Shown: piece by piece, positions 34,047 through 45,885 of the stretch
Layout: the number at the start of each line of letters is the position of its first letter
Position numbering within the stretch: position 1 is the first letter of the stretch
From: Aphrocallistes beatrix
Taxonomy: Eukaryota > Porifera > Hexactinellida > Sceptrulophora > Aphrocallistidae
Direction: 5' to 3'
Assembly: GCA_963281255.1 (NCBI GenBank)
Contig: OY725496.1
Span: 2,542,001-2,606,000, forward strand
Length of the DNA stretch: 64,000 nucleotides
Notes under the pieces: model-generated
Database searches by the model: none
What the model was told of the DNA's origin: nothing
What the model saw: only the letters and a program-made list of their open reading frames with translations
Position numbers and translations under genes: made by a program

Positions 34047-35235
34047 CAGTGTGTTCGGAAATTATTGAGACTAAATATAATTATCTCTGGATCAAAGGAC
34101 TCCCAAATCTCCATATAGACTCTTTTAGTTGGTCTATGGTTTTAGGATGTCGTACAAGTAGCCTTCTCTTCAAAACCGCCCAAAAGATTTTCGATTGGGG
34201 CAAGGTCTGGACTATTTGGTGGCCAATCGATTCGAAGGGGGACAAACTCTGCTTTCCACCCCTTGGCTGCCTTGCCAGTGTGTACAGGACTGTTGTCTTC
34301 CTGTAAAACCCAACTTTCTCCGTATTTCCCTTTAGCCTCCTCAATAAGACACTCGCTAAGAGTGGAAATGTACACAGCTTGAGTTTTCGGTAAAATTTTA
34401 AGATGTGTGGTCCCCATAAGCGAAATCCCACCCCAAAGATGAACTTTAGAAGGATGTTTGAAAGTCGGCAGAATAATTGGCTGCCCATTCTTCGTCCACA
34501 CATTAACCCTTCCGGAATCAAGCCAAACTGAGCACTCGTCAGTAAAGAATGTTTTGCTCCAGTCAAAGCCTTTCATTTCCTTACACCATGCGATTCTTTT
34601 GGAGACATGGAGGTCAGTGAGAGCTGGGACTCGGACAGCACGTGTGTTCAGGAAGTTGTGCCTCATTACCTGGGCATGGAGGGTGCTGATGGATACATTC
34701 ACTCCTAACTTTGGTAGAATGGAACGTAATGAAGTCCTCGGATTGCAATTTAGAATGGAGGCAATTCTTTTTTTGTCATTTCCCTGGATTTTAGTTGGGC
34801 GTCCAGCTCCTTTCTTATGCTGGAGGGTTTTTTTTCTCTCTGATAAGGGATAAGACACGAAAAACAGTCGGCTTGGGAATGTTCGTCCGCCTAGAGATTT
34901 CCATTCTTCTGGTAATTCCAGCGTTATACAAGGTCTCTATTTGATTTCTGCGTTGTTGTTGTTGTTTAGAAAACATCGATGCAGTACCGAAAAATTCAAA
35001 TTGAAAATGAAAATCGGGTAGTAAATATTTGTTAAAAAAAATAGAAGATTTTGTTTGTTTTGTCAATGAAATTTTTTTTTGATAGTGGATATCTTAAATC
35101 TGTGATGAATTATCTAGTCTAGCCAAGTCTAGCTAATCAATAACACTGATAGTTATATAATATGTGCTTGTACACGAATATATTGCTAATTGAAGGCAAT
35201 TCGAAAAAGTCTCAATAATTTCCGAACACACTGTA
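34047..35235 (-). mobile_element. Tc1-type transposon (1.19 kb) with TA target duplication
   Basis: Tips CAGTGTGTTCGGAAATTATT and its complement lie at 34047 and 35235, each bordered by TA. The element is close to the usual size of Tc1 elements and carries the DD34E transposase relic on the minus strand. It is inserted into the short frame inside the hAT element. Confidence 0.9.
34081..34976 (-). pseudogene. Tc1 transposase (DD34E) with two frameshifts
   Basis: The minus-strand start MFSKQQQQRRNQIETLYNAG and the helix-turn-helix RRTNIPKPTVFRVLSLIREK form the first DNA-binding part. A frameshift near 34855 moves the frame to the second helix-turn-helix (GAGRPTKIQGNDKKRIASIL) and the catalytic domain: FFTDECSVWLDSGRVNVW, LQEDNSPVHTGKAAKGW, DWPPNSPDLAPIENL. 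There are 34 residues between the second D and the E. A second frameshift near 34165 separates the end (WAVLKRRLLVRHPKTIDQLK). Catalytic residues are all present, so inactivation is recent or slight. Confidence 0.85.
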
Positions 35236-35251
35236 CTTGCCAAACTTAAGG

Positions 35252-36449
35252 TTGGCCTTTCCTATAATTGCTAACTTTTGACATTTTCAACCGATTCATT
35301 TAATTTTTTCAGTGCAGTTTGAATCGCAGAGATATCTGCAAAACTGCATTAATAATTGAAATAATGCAACAGATAAAAAATTTCAAAAATATTTGGTCAT
35401 TTTACAAGGAAAAAATCGAACACAATATGCTCACAATCCTTTAGAAACTTTTCAAATTCATTCATAAATCGATGATCTAACTAATGAACAGACATATTTT
35501 TGAAATTTTGAATATTGTTAAAAATTCACACCAAACCACCCCAGGAAGTTTATTTTTAGTAATTTTGAAACTATTTTTTTCATAATTCTCTTTTTATTAC
35601 TAATATCAAAATTCTGTCTGTTCATTATGTTCTACCCTTCGAGATCTATCAGAAACCGTTAAGTTTTCGCCCCTAGGTTGAATTTACAAAAAGTTATCAA
35701 CTTTATAATTGCTTAAAAAAAAGTCCCAGAAAATAGATTTAGAAAATATTTATATATGTACCTAAATTGCCATTAGTATTAACTGCTTTGGAATATTAAA
35801 TAACATGCAAATATCCTTATTCGACAACATATAGCAGTAACTAACTTCAAAATATGGTATATCAAAATTTTCTCCATCAAAAGTGGGAAAAACGGGTCAT
35901 TGCTGACTGGCCACCCAAAAATGACCACATTCGATAGTGTCCGCAGGAATCCGAGATCAACAACTTCTTTCAACCATGTCAGATCATCATTTTAATACTA
36001 AATTCGTGCTCAGCACTAAATTTCCAGCAATTTGATATATATATTGACCATATTTGGAGAATTTTTTGGATGTCCGTGCATATCAACGGCCAGGAATTTT
36101 TTCACATTCCTGACCGTAGCTAGGAACCCTCAGCCAAAGAATTTCTCCAAATATGTCCAATATATAAATCAAATTGCTGGAAATTTAGTGCTGACCACGA
36201 ATTTAGAATTTAAATGATGATCTAACATGGTTCAAAGAAGTTATGGATATGAGATTTTCCGTTTCAAAAATGTGTCCTTTTTTGGGCGACACCAGGTGGT
36301 AGAAATGGCTCTAAGTGGTGAAATATTAGCATTGAAATTCTAAAAATCGAAATTAATGTTAAGAACCCCTCTAGGGATCTAAAAATGAATAAAAAGGTCT
36401 TTTGGCAAATTTTAGATAAAAAACAAAATGCCCATAGGAAAGGCCAACC
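35252..36449. mobile_element. TTAA-flanked element, family 2 (1.2 kb)
   Basis: TTAA at 35248-35251 and 36450-36453 borders tips GGTTGGCCTTTCCTAT and ATAGGAAAGGCCAACC. No coding sequence was found. A hairpin with arms of about 120 bp occupies 35965-36240 (GCACTAAATTTCCAGCAATT against AATTGCTGGAAATTTAGTGC). A truncated relative lies at 62948-63400. Confidence 0.85.
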
Positions 36450-37525
36450 TTAATGGATAATGGTGTAGACATGACAGGTCTATTGACAAATACAAACAAA
36501 CAAACATAATAATGATTTTCAGAACTGGGCCACTATACAATATTATAGTCGGCACAGTAAAATCTTTGAATATTTCTCATTATTCAAGAAAAACGAAAAT
36601 TCCCAAAATTCCCGAAAATTTCCAGGTCTTATAAATTCCCGGAAAGTTGCCAAAATTCCCGGAAAGTTTCCCACCCTTTACAACCCTAGTCATAATTCAT
36701 GAACGGATGGTCCGATTTGAGAATATTTTTTAAAAAATAATTAGAATTAAATTTCCTGCACATACTTTTAGTAGTAATATGATAACTTAGAAATTCATCA
36801 GAACTATTTGCTTTAGACCAGGGGTTCCTAAACTAGGGGGTGTAAGGATATTGTAAGGGGGTGTAATACCGGATGAAAATGTGAAGTGATCAATAATAGA
36901 ATTGTATCAGCTTTAGCTAAATTAATTCTTCTTTAAAGTGTGTTTTAGTTTACTAATGACGAAGCCAAAAGTGAATTTCTGATGTCATACGACATCCTGT
37001 TAAATTATAACAACTTTAGATCAATTCATATACACTGCAGTATCAATTTTACGAACACCGATTTTACGAATTATTTCCAAGTATTGATCGATTTTTACGA
37101 ATTTTCCTCCCCAAATTCATTTTATCAATAATTATAACATTTGTATCTTGTAAACAATTTTGGTTATCTTTTATATCAATATTGCATACGTAGTATGTAT
37201 ACAAATTACGTACGTAGTATTTTACTTCTCAATGGCAAACGGTTTACGAACTGAAATGATCGATTTTACGAACTCAAACTATCGATTTTACAAAATGAAA
37301 CTATTGAATTCATGTCAATAGATACATGATTCTAATGAAGTTATGGTTGGTTTAGAAGTTTAAGATTGAATTAGATAATGCATTGCGTAATCTGAAACTT
37401 GAAGTTTGTAGTTCCAAACAAGCCTAATTAGAAATGTAAATGGTTAACAAATTTTCCAGGAGTAGTTCAGCATCCAGTTTATTGGGCGAAATAATGTTTG
37501 TTCAATGAATAATATTAGTACTATA

Positions 37526-38861
37526 CAGTCTGTAACATAAAAATTGAGAAAATTGATACATTATTATCAGCCCGCATAAATATAAAAAAACTGTTATATG
37601 ATTGATTCTACTCACATATATTACTCGAGATGTATTAAATAACGCATAATCTAGTTAGATCTTTTGACTATATGATTTTTTTGAGCGAGAATTACTGTCG
37701 AAAATATTTGCGACTTAATTTATTCGACTTTTTTTGATATTTTCACATTTTTATTTTTAAAAAAATAAATGTATAGTGTTAGATCTAAATATGAATCAGA
37801 AACAGACCCGTGAGGCCATTGATGCTTTAATAAATCGTGGTGAACTATCTATGAAGGATATATCGAAATCCCTGGGTGTAAGTTTGGCGACAGTCTCAGA
37901 TAAAATCTAGAAATTCGAAGAATGTTGGTATGGCTCGCAAGATCGGATCAGGAAGGCCACCTAAACTGAGACTCTGCATCCAAAGAAGTTTGGCACAGCA
38001 AATCAGACGTAAGCCTTATTTGTCATTGCGTTCTCTAGCTAATCTGGCTCCAGGTAAACCATCTCATGAAACCGTCTGGCGTGCCTTAAAACACCTCAAC
38101 TATAGCAAGAAGTATCCATCGAACCCTCCCTTAGTAAGTGAAAGAAATCGTGTTAACAGAGTGCAATGGGCTAGAAAGCACAAATACCCTAAGAAGTTGT
38201 GGTATCAAACCGTATTTGCAGATGAGATGTCAATTCGGCTTTCCAGAGGCAAAATCAAAATGTGGACAAAATCCAATTAAAAGGAGTAATTCCAACGAAA
38301 CATGTTCCCAAAATTAACGTGTGGGCAGCATTTAGCTCAATGGGGACATTTCCACTCTGCATATTTACTGAGAATATGAATAGTGAGATGTTTGTACGGA
38401 TACTAGAAGGTCATTTACTAACTCAGGCCAAAGTATTTCACCAGGACCAATGGCGTGTTGCCATGGATATTGATCCCAAGCATACTTCAAAGATTTCCAA
38501 GGAATTCCTGGCAAAAATATCCCTATTCAACTCCCATGGCCATCACAAAGTCCAGATCTGAACCCAATTGAAAACCTGTTTGGCTGGCTAAAACAAGAAC
38601 TTTTGAAAAGAGGACCTAGGATGATTAAAGAACTGAAAAAAGAACTAAACTTTTGTGGGCAGACATAAGTCCCGATTTTCTTCAGCCATACTGCAATTCA
38701 ATGCCACACCGATGCAAAATGGTTATATGGCGGGTGGATTCCCCACTAATTACTGATCCCTAGTTAGTTATTAGTTTACTGTTCAATTTTGGAGCAAATC
38801 TTTCAAGAATTCAATGACTTACATACACTAGTAAAATTCTCAATTTTTATGTTACAGACTG
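37526..38861 (+). mobile_element. Tc1-type transposon (1.34 kb) with TA target duplication
   Basis: Tips CAGTCTGTAACATAAAAATT (left) and its complement (right), each bordered by TA. It lies inside the mariner-like MITE, which lies inside the hAT element, so it is at the third level of nesting. It carries a broken transposase gene. Confidence 0.88.
37791..38749 (+). pseudogene. Tc1 transposase (DD34E) relic
   Basis: The ATG at 37791 gives MNQKQTREAIDALINRGELS and ISKSLGVSLATVSDKI, a helix-turn-helix, then an in-frame TAG at 37908. The frame resumes with GSGRPPKLRLCIQRSLAQQI, and the catalytic blocks follow: FADEMSIRLSRGKIKMW, VAMDIDPKHTSK and SPDLNPIENLFGWLK. Frameshifts near 38275 and 38540 break the frame. 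The end at 38749 reads YGGWIPH. Confidence 0.8.
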
Positions 38862-38875
38862 TATGTAGAACTATA

Positions 38876-39063
38876 CAGGGAAACTCCGCTAAATCGGGAC
38901 ACCAGTTAATCGGGACAACCGCTTAATTGGGACAATTCTCCAGGAACGAAATGATTCCCATACATTGAAGCTAGTACTAAATTTCATCAGTTAATTGGGA
39001 ACTCCGCTTAATCAGGATAAAATATCCTGGAGCAAAGTGTCCCGATTAAGCGGAGTCACATGT
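38876..39063. mobile_element. Tc1/mariner-type MITE, family C copy
   Basis: Left tip CAGGGAAACTCCGCTAAATC after TA; right end CCCGATTAAGCGGAGTCACA. It shares the CCGCTTAATCGGGAC core with the copies at 27064 and 44767. It lies directly beside the Tc1 element and inside the mariner-like MITE. Confidence 0.75.
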
Positions 39064-39351
39064 ATTATATTTCGGATCATAGAATTGAACGGTGTTATAA
39101 AATACAAAAATATTTGTTTGTATTTATTTCCAACCACAAGTCTTGAACAAAAAATTAAATTAAGTTACAAAGGATGATCGATTTTACGAACAGTTTGGGT
39201 CCCAACCAGTTCGTAAAATCGATATTGCAGTGTATATAGAGAGTATTCTAGACAATAGTTTTAGATTCCAGTATCGATACTATACCTTCCTATACCAAAT
39301 GGCTAGTTGTGCTAAAAAGAGGAAATATTTGGATGACTACATCAAATATGG

Positions 39352-39877
39352 CAGGGTTACCATACGTCCTTTTTTAGAAAGGACAGTCCTTCTTTTTTGC
39401 TACCTGTCCTTTTTAAAATATGCTGTCCTTTTTGTCCTTTTTTTCGCTTTTTGTCCTTTTTGTTCTTATAAACTCATTCTTGTCCTTTTACGTTTTACTT
39501 GTAGATTATATACTAGAATGGCTATCATGATGATTTAGCATATTTTGGAAATCGAAACCCTAGGTGAGAATTTACATATATGTCCGCAGCTTCACATAAA
39601 AATTCAAACCGATATCTCTTAAACACAGGTCTGTACACCACATACGGCCGGACACCAGCACTCATTTTAGAACTGTGCTACTATAACATTATATTGGATC
39701 AGAGATCCAATATAATGTTGTAGAAGCACACTAAAAACATTCAAAACAATTCCTTGGGGTGCTAGCACCCAGACAGCCATTATTGTCGTTCGCTACGCTC
39801 TCTCTTTACATCGTTTTTCTAAATCTTCGATCTATCCCTGAGTGTCCTTTTTTTTATGACTGGAGATGGCAACCCTG
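39352..39877. mobile_element. hAT MITE with TGTCCTTTTT repeats
   Basis: Tips CAGGGTTACCATACGTCC and (complement) CAGGGTTGCCATCTCCAGTC are flanked by AATATGG on both sides, seven bases that probably come from an 8 bp duplication. The left third is a run of TGTCCTTTTT repeats. At 39674-39731 lies a hairpin with about 25 bp arms (TAACATTATATTGGATC / GATCCAATATAATGTT). Confidence 0.7.
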
Positions 39878-40376
39878 AATATGGGTTACTGTCATCAGTA
39901 ATGCTATCTCTGATACCCCCCAAGAATTAAAATCTTGTAAAAAGAAACAGTTACATCCTTCACATTGATCGAGTTGTTTGATTTAAATAGATATTCTTAA
40001 TTATATTAGAAAATAGGTGTGTTCTCCGAGTTTTGAAAAGTGTAGGTGTAGCCGCGTAGAGGGTGTGACAAGTCACAGATTGGCCAAGGGGGGGGGCATC
40101 TAAAAGTTTAAGAACCCCTGCTTTAGACAGTAAATTTTTTCATTCTTGCATTCCAAAGTCGAGTAATCACAATAAGTTTATAAAATTAGAAATTCCTACT
40201 GTCACATGATGAGTTTTGAATTCAAATTTCTACCCAACGGAAATTGAGTTATGGTATGATTATGAGCTATCATTAAGTATATTTTGAGCTCTTATTAAGG
40301 TTCAATACATAAATAAACAATATGTACAGTGGGATGCAAATAATTATATGATCTAAAACCAGTGTAATTTTTATTA

Positions 40377-40853
40377 CAGTGGAACCTCCAATAATCCGAC
40401 ATTCAATGGGAGACGAAAAAAATGTCGGATTAGCAAATTGTCGGATTATCGAATAACCTCCATAATCCGACATTTGTAGAAAATCAGCAAAATGTCGGAT
40501 TATAGAGGTAAAATAATCTCCACAATCCGACAATATTTGACAGACGAATAATTTGTCTGATCAAAGAGGTAAAATAACCCCTCCATAATCCGACATTTTT
40601 TGATAGGCGAATAATTTGTCGGATTATGGAGGTAAAATAACCTATAATCCGACATTATTTAATTGACTAAAAAATTGTCGGATTAACAGGTCGAATTTGC
40701 ATTAGTGGAAAATTTTTAAATTGTCGGATTCCGGAATAGCGAGGTGTCGGATTATAGAGGTTGTTTTCTATAGAAAAACGATCCGTGAACAGAAATAATG
40801 TCGGTTTGAGAAATGTCGGATTACAGAGGTGTCGGATTACGGAGGTTCAACTG
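40377..40853. mobile_element. Mariner/pogo-type MITE with internal repeats (477 bp)
   Basis: TA CAGTGGAACCTCCAATAATC at the left and ATTACGGAGGTTCAACTG TA at the right. The unit AATGTCGGATTATAGAGGTA recurs in both orientations five or more times between the tips. It is non-coding. Another lone TA-CAGTGGGATGCAAATAATT tip begins just upstream at 40325. Confidence 0.8.
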
Positions 40854-41032
40854 TACTTCAATTTTCATTCATCATCGCTTACAGTACTAGTATAACAATA
40901 GCAAATCGATACTATGAATTAATATCCAAAGAACACCAAATCAAACACAGTAATGGATACTTAATAAAGTCCTGCCTATAAACCGCCAAAGAATTTCAAT
41001 TAGCTATTAAACAAACCTCATTGATTTGTTAA

Positions 41033-43760
41033 GGATACCGCCCGTGAAAAATCCATAGGTTTGGCTTACAGCATATATCAAGAATAGAGATATATAAGAT
41101 GTTAAGGATACCGCCCTCGAAAAACCTTCCCTGGCGTAAAAAAAAAACAGCTCTTCAAATTTTGTATTGCTAATTTCATTGTATTACTGATCGGTCTACC
41201 ATCTGATAGCACTATTTGAACGGTATATTTTTCTATTTTTGGTGAGATAACCCCCTAAAGTTTAGCGTTAATAAAAATTGAAAAATTATTGGAGGTTTTT
41301 AACTCATTTACCAATTAGTTTTTAACTTATTTGATATTTGTTTAATGATATGGACCTTAACATTGTTTTGGCACCTTTGGAGATTATATAACACAAAGAT
41401 TTAAAAGAATGGGCAAATAAAATTCAAACAAAATAGCTCTATAAGGGAGTTCATTTATATAATGCTCGGGAAATCGCAAGTTTGATCTAAAATATTTAGC
41501 GATAACTGGGTCAGAAATAAAATTCTGATGGTTTCAAAAAAAAAATTGTTCGGATCCGACCATTTGTTCTTGAGATATCGCTTATTATAGGTAAAGTTCG
41601 GACATAATATCCATCTAAGGTCGCGAAAGAGGCCGATGTCATAGCTTAAAAACTATTGTAGATATATAATATATTATATCCTTAGATAAAAGGATATATG
41701 CGAAAATATATAGGTTCCTCGAACATTCCTTTGTCAAAAAATATATAATTCTCGACTTATCATTGATTTAATTGTAATACAAATTCTATGGAGAACTTTG
41801 AATCTATTAGAAAATGGCGAATCTAATCATTAAATATGTGTCAAAATTTAGCTATTATGCTAAATAATGAATACAATTGTCGTTAATAATGTGTACAGAA
41901 AAATTGGAGAACTTTTGATAATTATTTTGAAAGTGCTGGCCATGAACCTCGCAGATTCGGTCAAAAACCCCTATTTAGGGTCCAAAAAGAGATATCTCTA
42001 TCTTTGTAAAAATAAGACCAATTTCTTAGTTCTCACTTCCTAATATACTTCTTATGAGTGTACATATATGATTCTTTGATAATAATTGCACTACACATGA
42101 TGGAATGTTAAGTTTTTAGATTTTTTGTCATATGATGACGTAGTATTTTTCAAAATCCTACTTCGAAACTAAAAGTAGTAGACTTTCGCTCTAACTTCCA
42201 AATATACTTTTTGGAAGCATTTTATTCATTCTAAACTGGTAGATTATACTTCGCAATTCCAGGAATATGAATTATTATTTACAATTATCTCAAAATATTC
42301 GGAGTTAGGAGCCTCAAGGAAATTTGTGGATTTTCAGGGTACTTTTGCTAATTTTTGTAAATATTATGGTTCTAATATACCTAAATCAGCAGTATGAATG
42401 CGAATAAATGTCTGTGAATGCTTTAGTTCATTATTAATAACTCATTTTACATTCTTCTTCACACCTAAACTTAAAATCTCAATATCTCGGGATTTTAAAA
42501 TTTCAAAATTGACCGTCTTTACAGAATTAATTCACAAATTTGGTTTGAGATAGAAGTTCGAAAATTTCAAGAGTTGTTCCATATCATTAGGCGATGAACG
42601 TAGGACCACCATTTTTTTGAGATATTCTAACTCGGTGATTTTATTCCTGATTCACAAAAAAACAGACATTTTTGCCTTTTTTTTGCCCTTTTTTTCGGAC
42701 ACCGATAAAATTTACAATTTTTGTCATTTTAACTTTCTTCTGGTCCTATGATGTTGCAAATATGGTAGACTATCTATGATTCGATTTTTGCATTCGATTC
42801 ATTGGTATGTCCTAAACAATTCCTTGAGTGCCCAAATTTATACCATTAAGATGTGCTAGCGGAAAACGATAAAAACAGACTTTGAGACACTGTATCTCAA
42901 AAACTAGAAATGAGAATTAAAAATGGTTTGGAATGTGCCAGTATTTCTTGATGGATATACCTCCCCACGTTTTAATCTCTTATAGCTCTACTTTCATCGT
43001 ATGCTGTAAGCCAAATCATATGTTTATTCGAGGGCGTTATCCTTAAGCGTGGGCAGGTAGTGCACTTAAAAAATCTTGAGACATGCCAAACAGTTTTTGC
43101 TTCGCATTTCTAGTTTTTGAGTTACAGCGTCTCAAAGTCGGGTTTTTTCCGTTTTTCCATAGTACATCTTAATGGTAAGCCCTCCTCCACTCTGTGATTT
43201 TTTGAAGCACATGTTTGGATCAAATGCTTCGAAAATTTATTCATATATAGTCGATAAAATTTGCAATCGCAATGAATCAAAAGAAAGTTAAATAACCAAA
43301 ATTGTTAATTTTATAGGGGTTTGAAAAAAAATTGTCAAAAAACGGCGAAAAAAGACCGATTTTCTTTGGAAATCAGCAATATAATCACAAATTTATAAGA
43401 TATCGAAATCCTAATGATATGGAACAACTCCTGAAATTTTCAAACCTCAATCTGAGATCAATTTTGAGTTAAAATTTTTGAAAGACGGTCAATTTTGGAA
43501 TTTTAAAGTTCAGAGATATAAGGATTTGAAGTTTTGATGTTAATAATGAATCATATATATACTGTTTTAAAAGGTATATTAGGAATTAATAATCAGAATT
43601 TTATTTCTGATGTAATTGTCGCTAAATATATGATATCAAACTTGCCATTTCCTGAGCATTTTTATATGAACTCCCTTACAAAGCTATTTTGATTGGATTA
43701 TATTGCCCTTTCTTATAAATATTTGTATTGTATAATGTGAAAACACTTTAAAACCTTTTG
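41033..43760. mobile_element. TTAA family 1, internally deleted host copy split by a second family member
   Basis: The left tip GGATACCGCCCGTGAAAAAT follows TTAA (41029-41032) and runs to 41101. The element then resumes at 43043 and continues to about 43760 in the orientation opposite to copy 3 (48.1-48.8 kb). Removing 41106-43042 and one TTAA restores the sequence AAGATG-TTAA-GCGTGGGCAG, which is exactly the complement of 48745-48775. Part of the middle and the far end of this copy are missing. Confidence 0.85.
41106..43042. mobile_element. TTAA family 1, copy 2, nested
   Basis: TTAA at 41102-41105 and 43043-43046. Tips GGATACCGCCCTCGAAAAAC and (complement) GGATAACGCCCTCGAATAAA. It aligns along its length with copy 1 at 6985-8896. 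Non-coding. Confidence 0.88.
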
Positions 43761-44766
43761 ATTACTTCCATCCATTCTGACCAACCAGACACGAACCAAC
43801 TATATATCCAAACATTTATCCAATATTTTATTATTAGTCACATGAATTTTCCAAAAACATTTGGAGTTATTTTTAGAATGATACATTAATAATGGAATAC
43901 AACTGTTTCGAAAACAAGTGAGAAAATTGCTCAAATCCGCTCATAACCTTTTTTGGACGGATTTAAGGAATTTTCTCACCTGTTTTTAAGTTGTCGCGGA
44001 ATATGATGACGACAATGCAAATTTTGATTACGGATTCGGGTACTCTGATATGTGCTTTATATATGCGGGTGATACATTTTGAAGTCTGTCGTGCCTCGGG
44101 AAAAAAACTTTTGTTCATGTTGTGAAATCCCCTAAATAAACTAGTTCATCCTTGGACCATGTCCATCTGAGCGCGGCAGTGCCTTATGTATTGATTGCTA
44201 TGCTCTTACTTACACAATGCTGTTCTCTCTTCTTAAATATGTTGATGCACTTGCATTGTTAAGATTTGTAGATAAATACTCGATTTAGGATGAATTTAAT
44301 GTAGTACATTGAATTTGTATTCATGCTTTTAGTCGTTAAATTGAATATTTAAATAGCTAGGAGAAAATATTGCAATATTCCTCAAATGGAGTTCGGAAGC
44401 ATTCAATGTATTTCAGCTAGCAAATTGTACACTGGGTAGACCAATAAAGTTAAAAATAAATCTAGCTAACCATCAAGTTAAAATATTCTTTTTTTTAAAT
44501 TTGTAACATTTTGAAAACAAAAATTTCACTATTTCTCCATTTAAAGCTAATCCTATTCCGTATGCAGATGGTATACCGATTTCAGATTGTTCCAGTTCTA
44601 GTCCATGCTACCACCCTATTACATCTTATACATCAAGCATAGGAGTTTTCATATTTTTCCAAAAAAAGCATGCGGTCCAATGACCAACTGCCTCACCATC
44701 AGTCTAGCGATAAATATTAAAAGCAACATAGCTTAATTGATACTTTGTACTGTCGCAATAATATAT
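43761..44766. other. Non-coding stretch, no gene recognised
   Basis: AT-rich. At 43920-44000 there is a modest inverted repeat (GAGAAAATTGCTCAAATCCG against CGGATTTAAGGAATTTTCTC). Otherwise nothing recognisable. Confidence 0.4.
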
Positions 44767-44933
44767 ACAGTCGATTCCGCTTATAGGGTCACATCGGTGA
44801 GAACCCCATTAACTTCTTAACCGAAAATATTTTGTATTAGCTTTTATGTGTGAGAGCTATTCCGGTTCTGTCAAAAGTGGACCGAATAAGTGGTTGACCT
44901 GATTAAACTGACTCTATTAAGCGGAGTCGACTG
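44767..44933. mobile_element. Tc1/mariner-type MITE, family C copy (167 bp)
   Basis: TA CAGTCGATTCCGCTTATAGG at the left and TATTAAGCGGAGTCGACTG TA at the right. Its interior (AACTTCTTAACCGAAAATAT) shows the uninterrupted form of the sequence that is split by an insertion at 59.23-60.27 kb. Confidence 0.85.
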
Positions 44934-45478
44934 TAGTTCAATATGTACTAAATTCTCCTAAAATGAACTACACCCTCCAGCAGAGGAAACCTTTAATTTA
45001 ATTGGTGGATCTAACTTCGAAGCCAGATCAACATCTTGAAAAGTGGAGGGGGTAGCCACTCCTCCACCAATCCATGGAGAGTAGGGAGGCTGGCTCTCAC
45101 CTAATTTGGGTAACTATACGCCTATGGTAGATAGAAATATGCAACAAGATGGCTCTACAATTCATACAAGGGAAAGAGCAGCAAAGGGCCTTGTCAAGAT
45201 AGCTAGCTTATTTCTCATTTGACATCGTGGCAATACGATAATATTGAAAATTTGCTTTCGTAGGTTATCCTCAAATCATCTCTTGATCAAGCACATCACG
45301 AGCCAATTACGATATCCATTACGAACATGCTACAAGATAAACGAATTGTAGATACGAATCGTACAAATCAATCAATTCTAAGGATATCTTTTAGTTACCT
45401 ATACCAAATCAATTAGGATTAAAACCTAAAACTCGATAAGTAAGAATAAGATACAAAATATTTTCGAAATAAGGATAA
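44934..45478. other. Left flank of the Ginger-type element, no gene recognised
   Basis: No protein motif or repeat pairing was found. Confidence 0.35.
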
Positions 45479-45482
45479 GGCC

Positions 45483-45787
45483 TGTTGCGTGGAATTCTGA
45501 GACGCATAGATTTTGAGACACTAGTGTTATCGAACCATGGATTGCGTAGAATTTTGAGACGCATAGAATTCTGAGACACTAGTGTTATAGAACTATGGAT
45601 TGCGTAGAATTTTGAGACGCTTAGAATTCTGAGACTGAGTTCACTAGCTTCGTATATAATCTCAATATTATTAATTCATACCCAAGATTTCACTTGACCT
45701 GATTTTTTGATTTCATTATGCCGCAGTTATTAATATAAAACTTGATTCAGCTCCAAAAGAACCATCAATGAAGGGTGTGGGCCGGTG
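45483..45787 (+). repeat. Left terminal inverted repeat of the Ginger-type element
   Basis: Contains about 2.3 tandem copies of a unit of about 58 bases built on GACGCATAGAATTCTGAGAC and ACTAGTGTTATAGAACTATG. The right repeat has the same array. Differences between the two ends are few by eye. Confidence 0.85.
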
Positions 45788-45885
45788 ATATTCTACATCA
45801 TAACTAATTATGTCGATTGTATATATCCCAGTCATTCGTAATCAATACCCTTACACCTGAAATGCTGATTGAAATAATGACAATA

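Larger units (their letters stand above)
33219..36688. mobile_element. hAT-type element with perfect 8 bp target duplication, host for four insertions
   Basis: GTCATAAT at 33211-33218 and 36689-36696 flanks tips TAGGGTTGCAAAATTCCCGG and (complement) TAGGGTTGTAAAGGGTGGGA, with further AATTCCCGGGAA-type repeats inside each end. No hAT transposase is present. It contains a 182 bp MITE (33601-33782), an open frame with a signal-peptide-like start (33904), a Tc1 element (34047-35235) and a TTAA element (35252-36449), all younger than the hAT insertion. Confidence 0.85.
37031..39234. mobile_element. Mariner-like MITE with GATCGATTTTACGAA repeats, split by inner insertions
   Basis: TA CACTGCAGTATCAATTTTAC at the left and GTAAAATCGATATTGCAGTG TA at the right are complementary tips. 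GATTTTACGAA recurs several times at 37060-37310 and again at 39178-39220. Without its inner insertions it would be well under 1 kb and non-coding. Confidence 0.75.
36819..40120. mobile_element. hAT-type element with perfect 8 bp target duplication, host for stacked insertions
   Basis: CTTTAGAC at 36811-36818 and 40121-40128 borders CAGGGGTTCCTAAACTAGGG and (right) AAAGTTTAAGAACCCCTG. The element's own sequence seems to be no more than a few hundred bases near the two ends. The middle is filled by a 2.2 kb mariner-like element that itself holds a Tc1 copy and a family C MITE, and by a hAT MITE at 39352-39877. Confidence 0.85.

Noticed and set aside
39230-39538. Hydrophobic frame of 102 codons
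   Set aside because: The hydrophobic part is the translation of TGTCCTTTTT repeats inside a hAT MITE.
40377-40853. Regular AATGTCGGATTATAGAGGTA repeats looking at first like a CRISPR array
   Set aside because: Units occur in both orientations, spacing is irregular, tips are TA-flanked inverted repeats, and the DNA is eukaryotic; it is a MITE.
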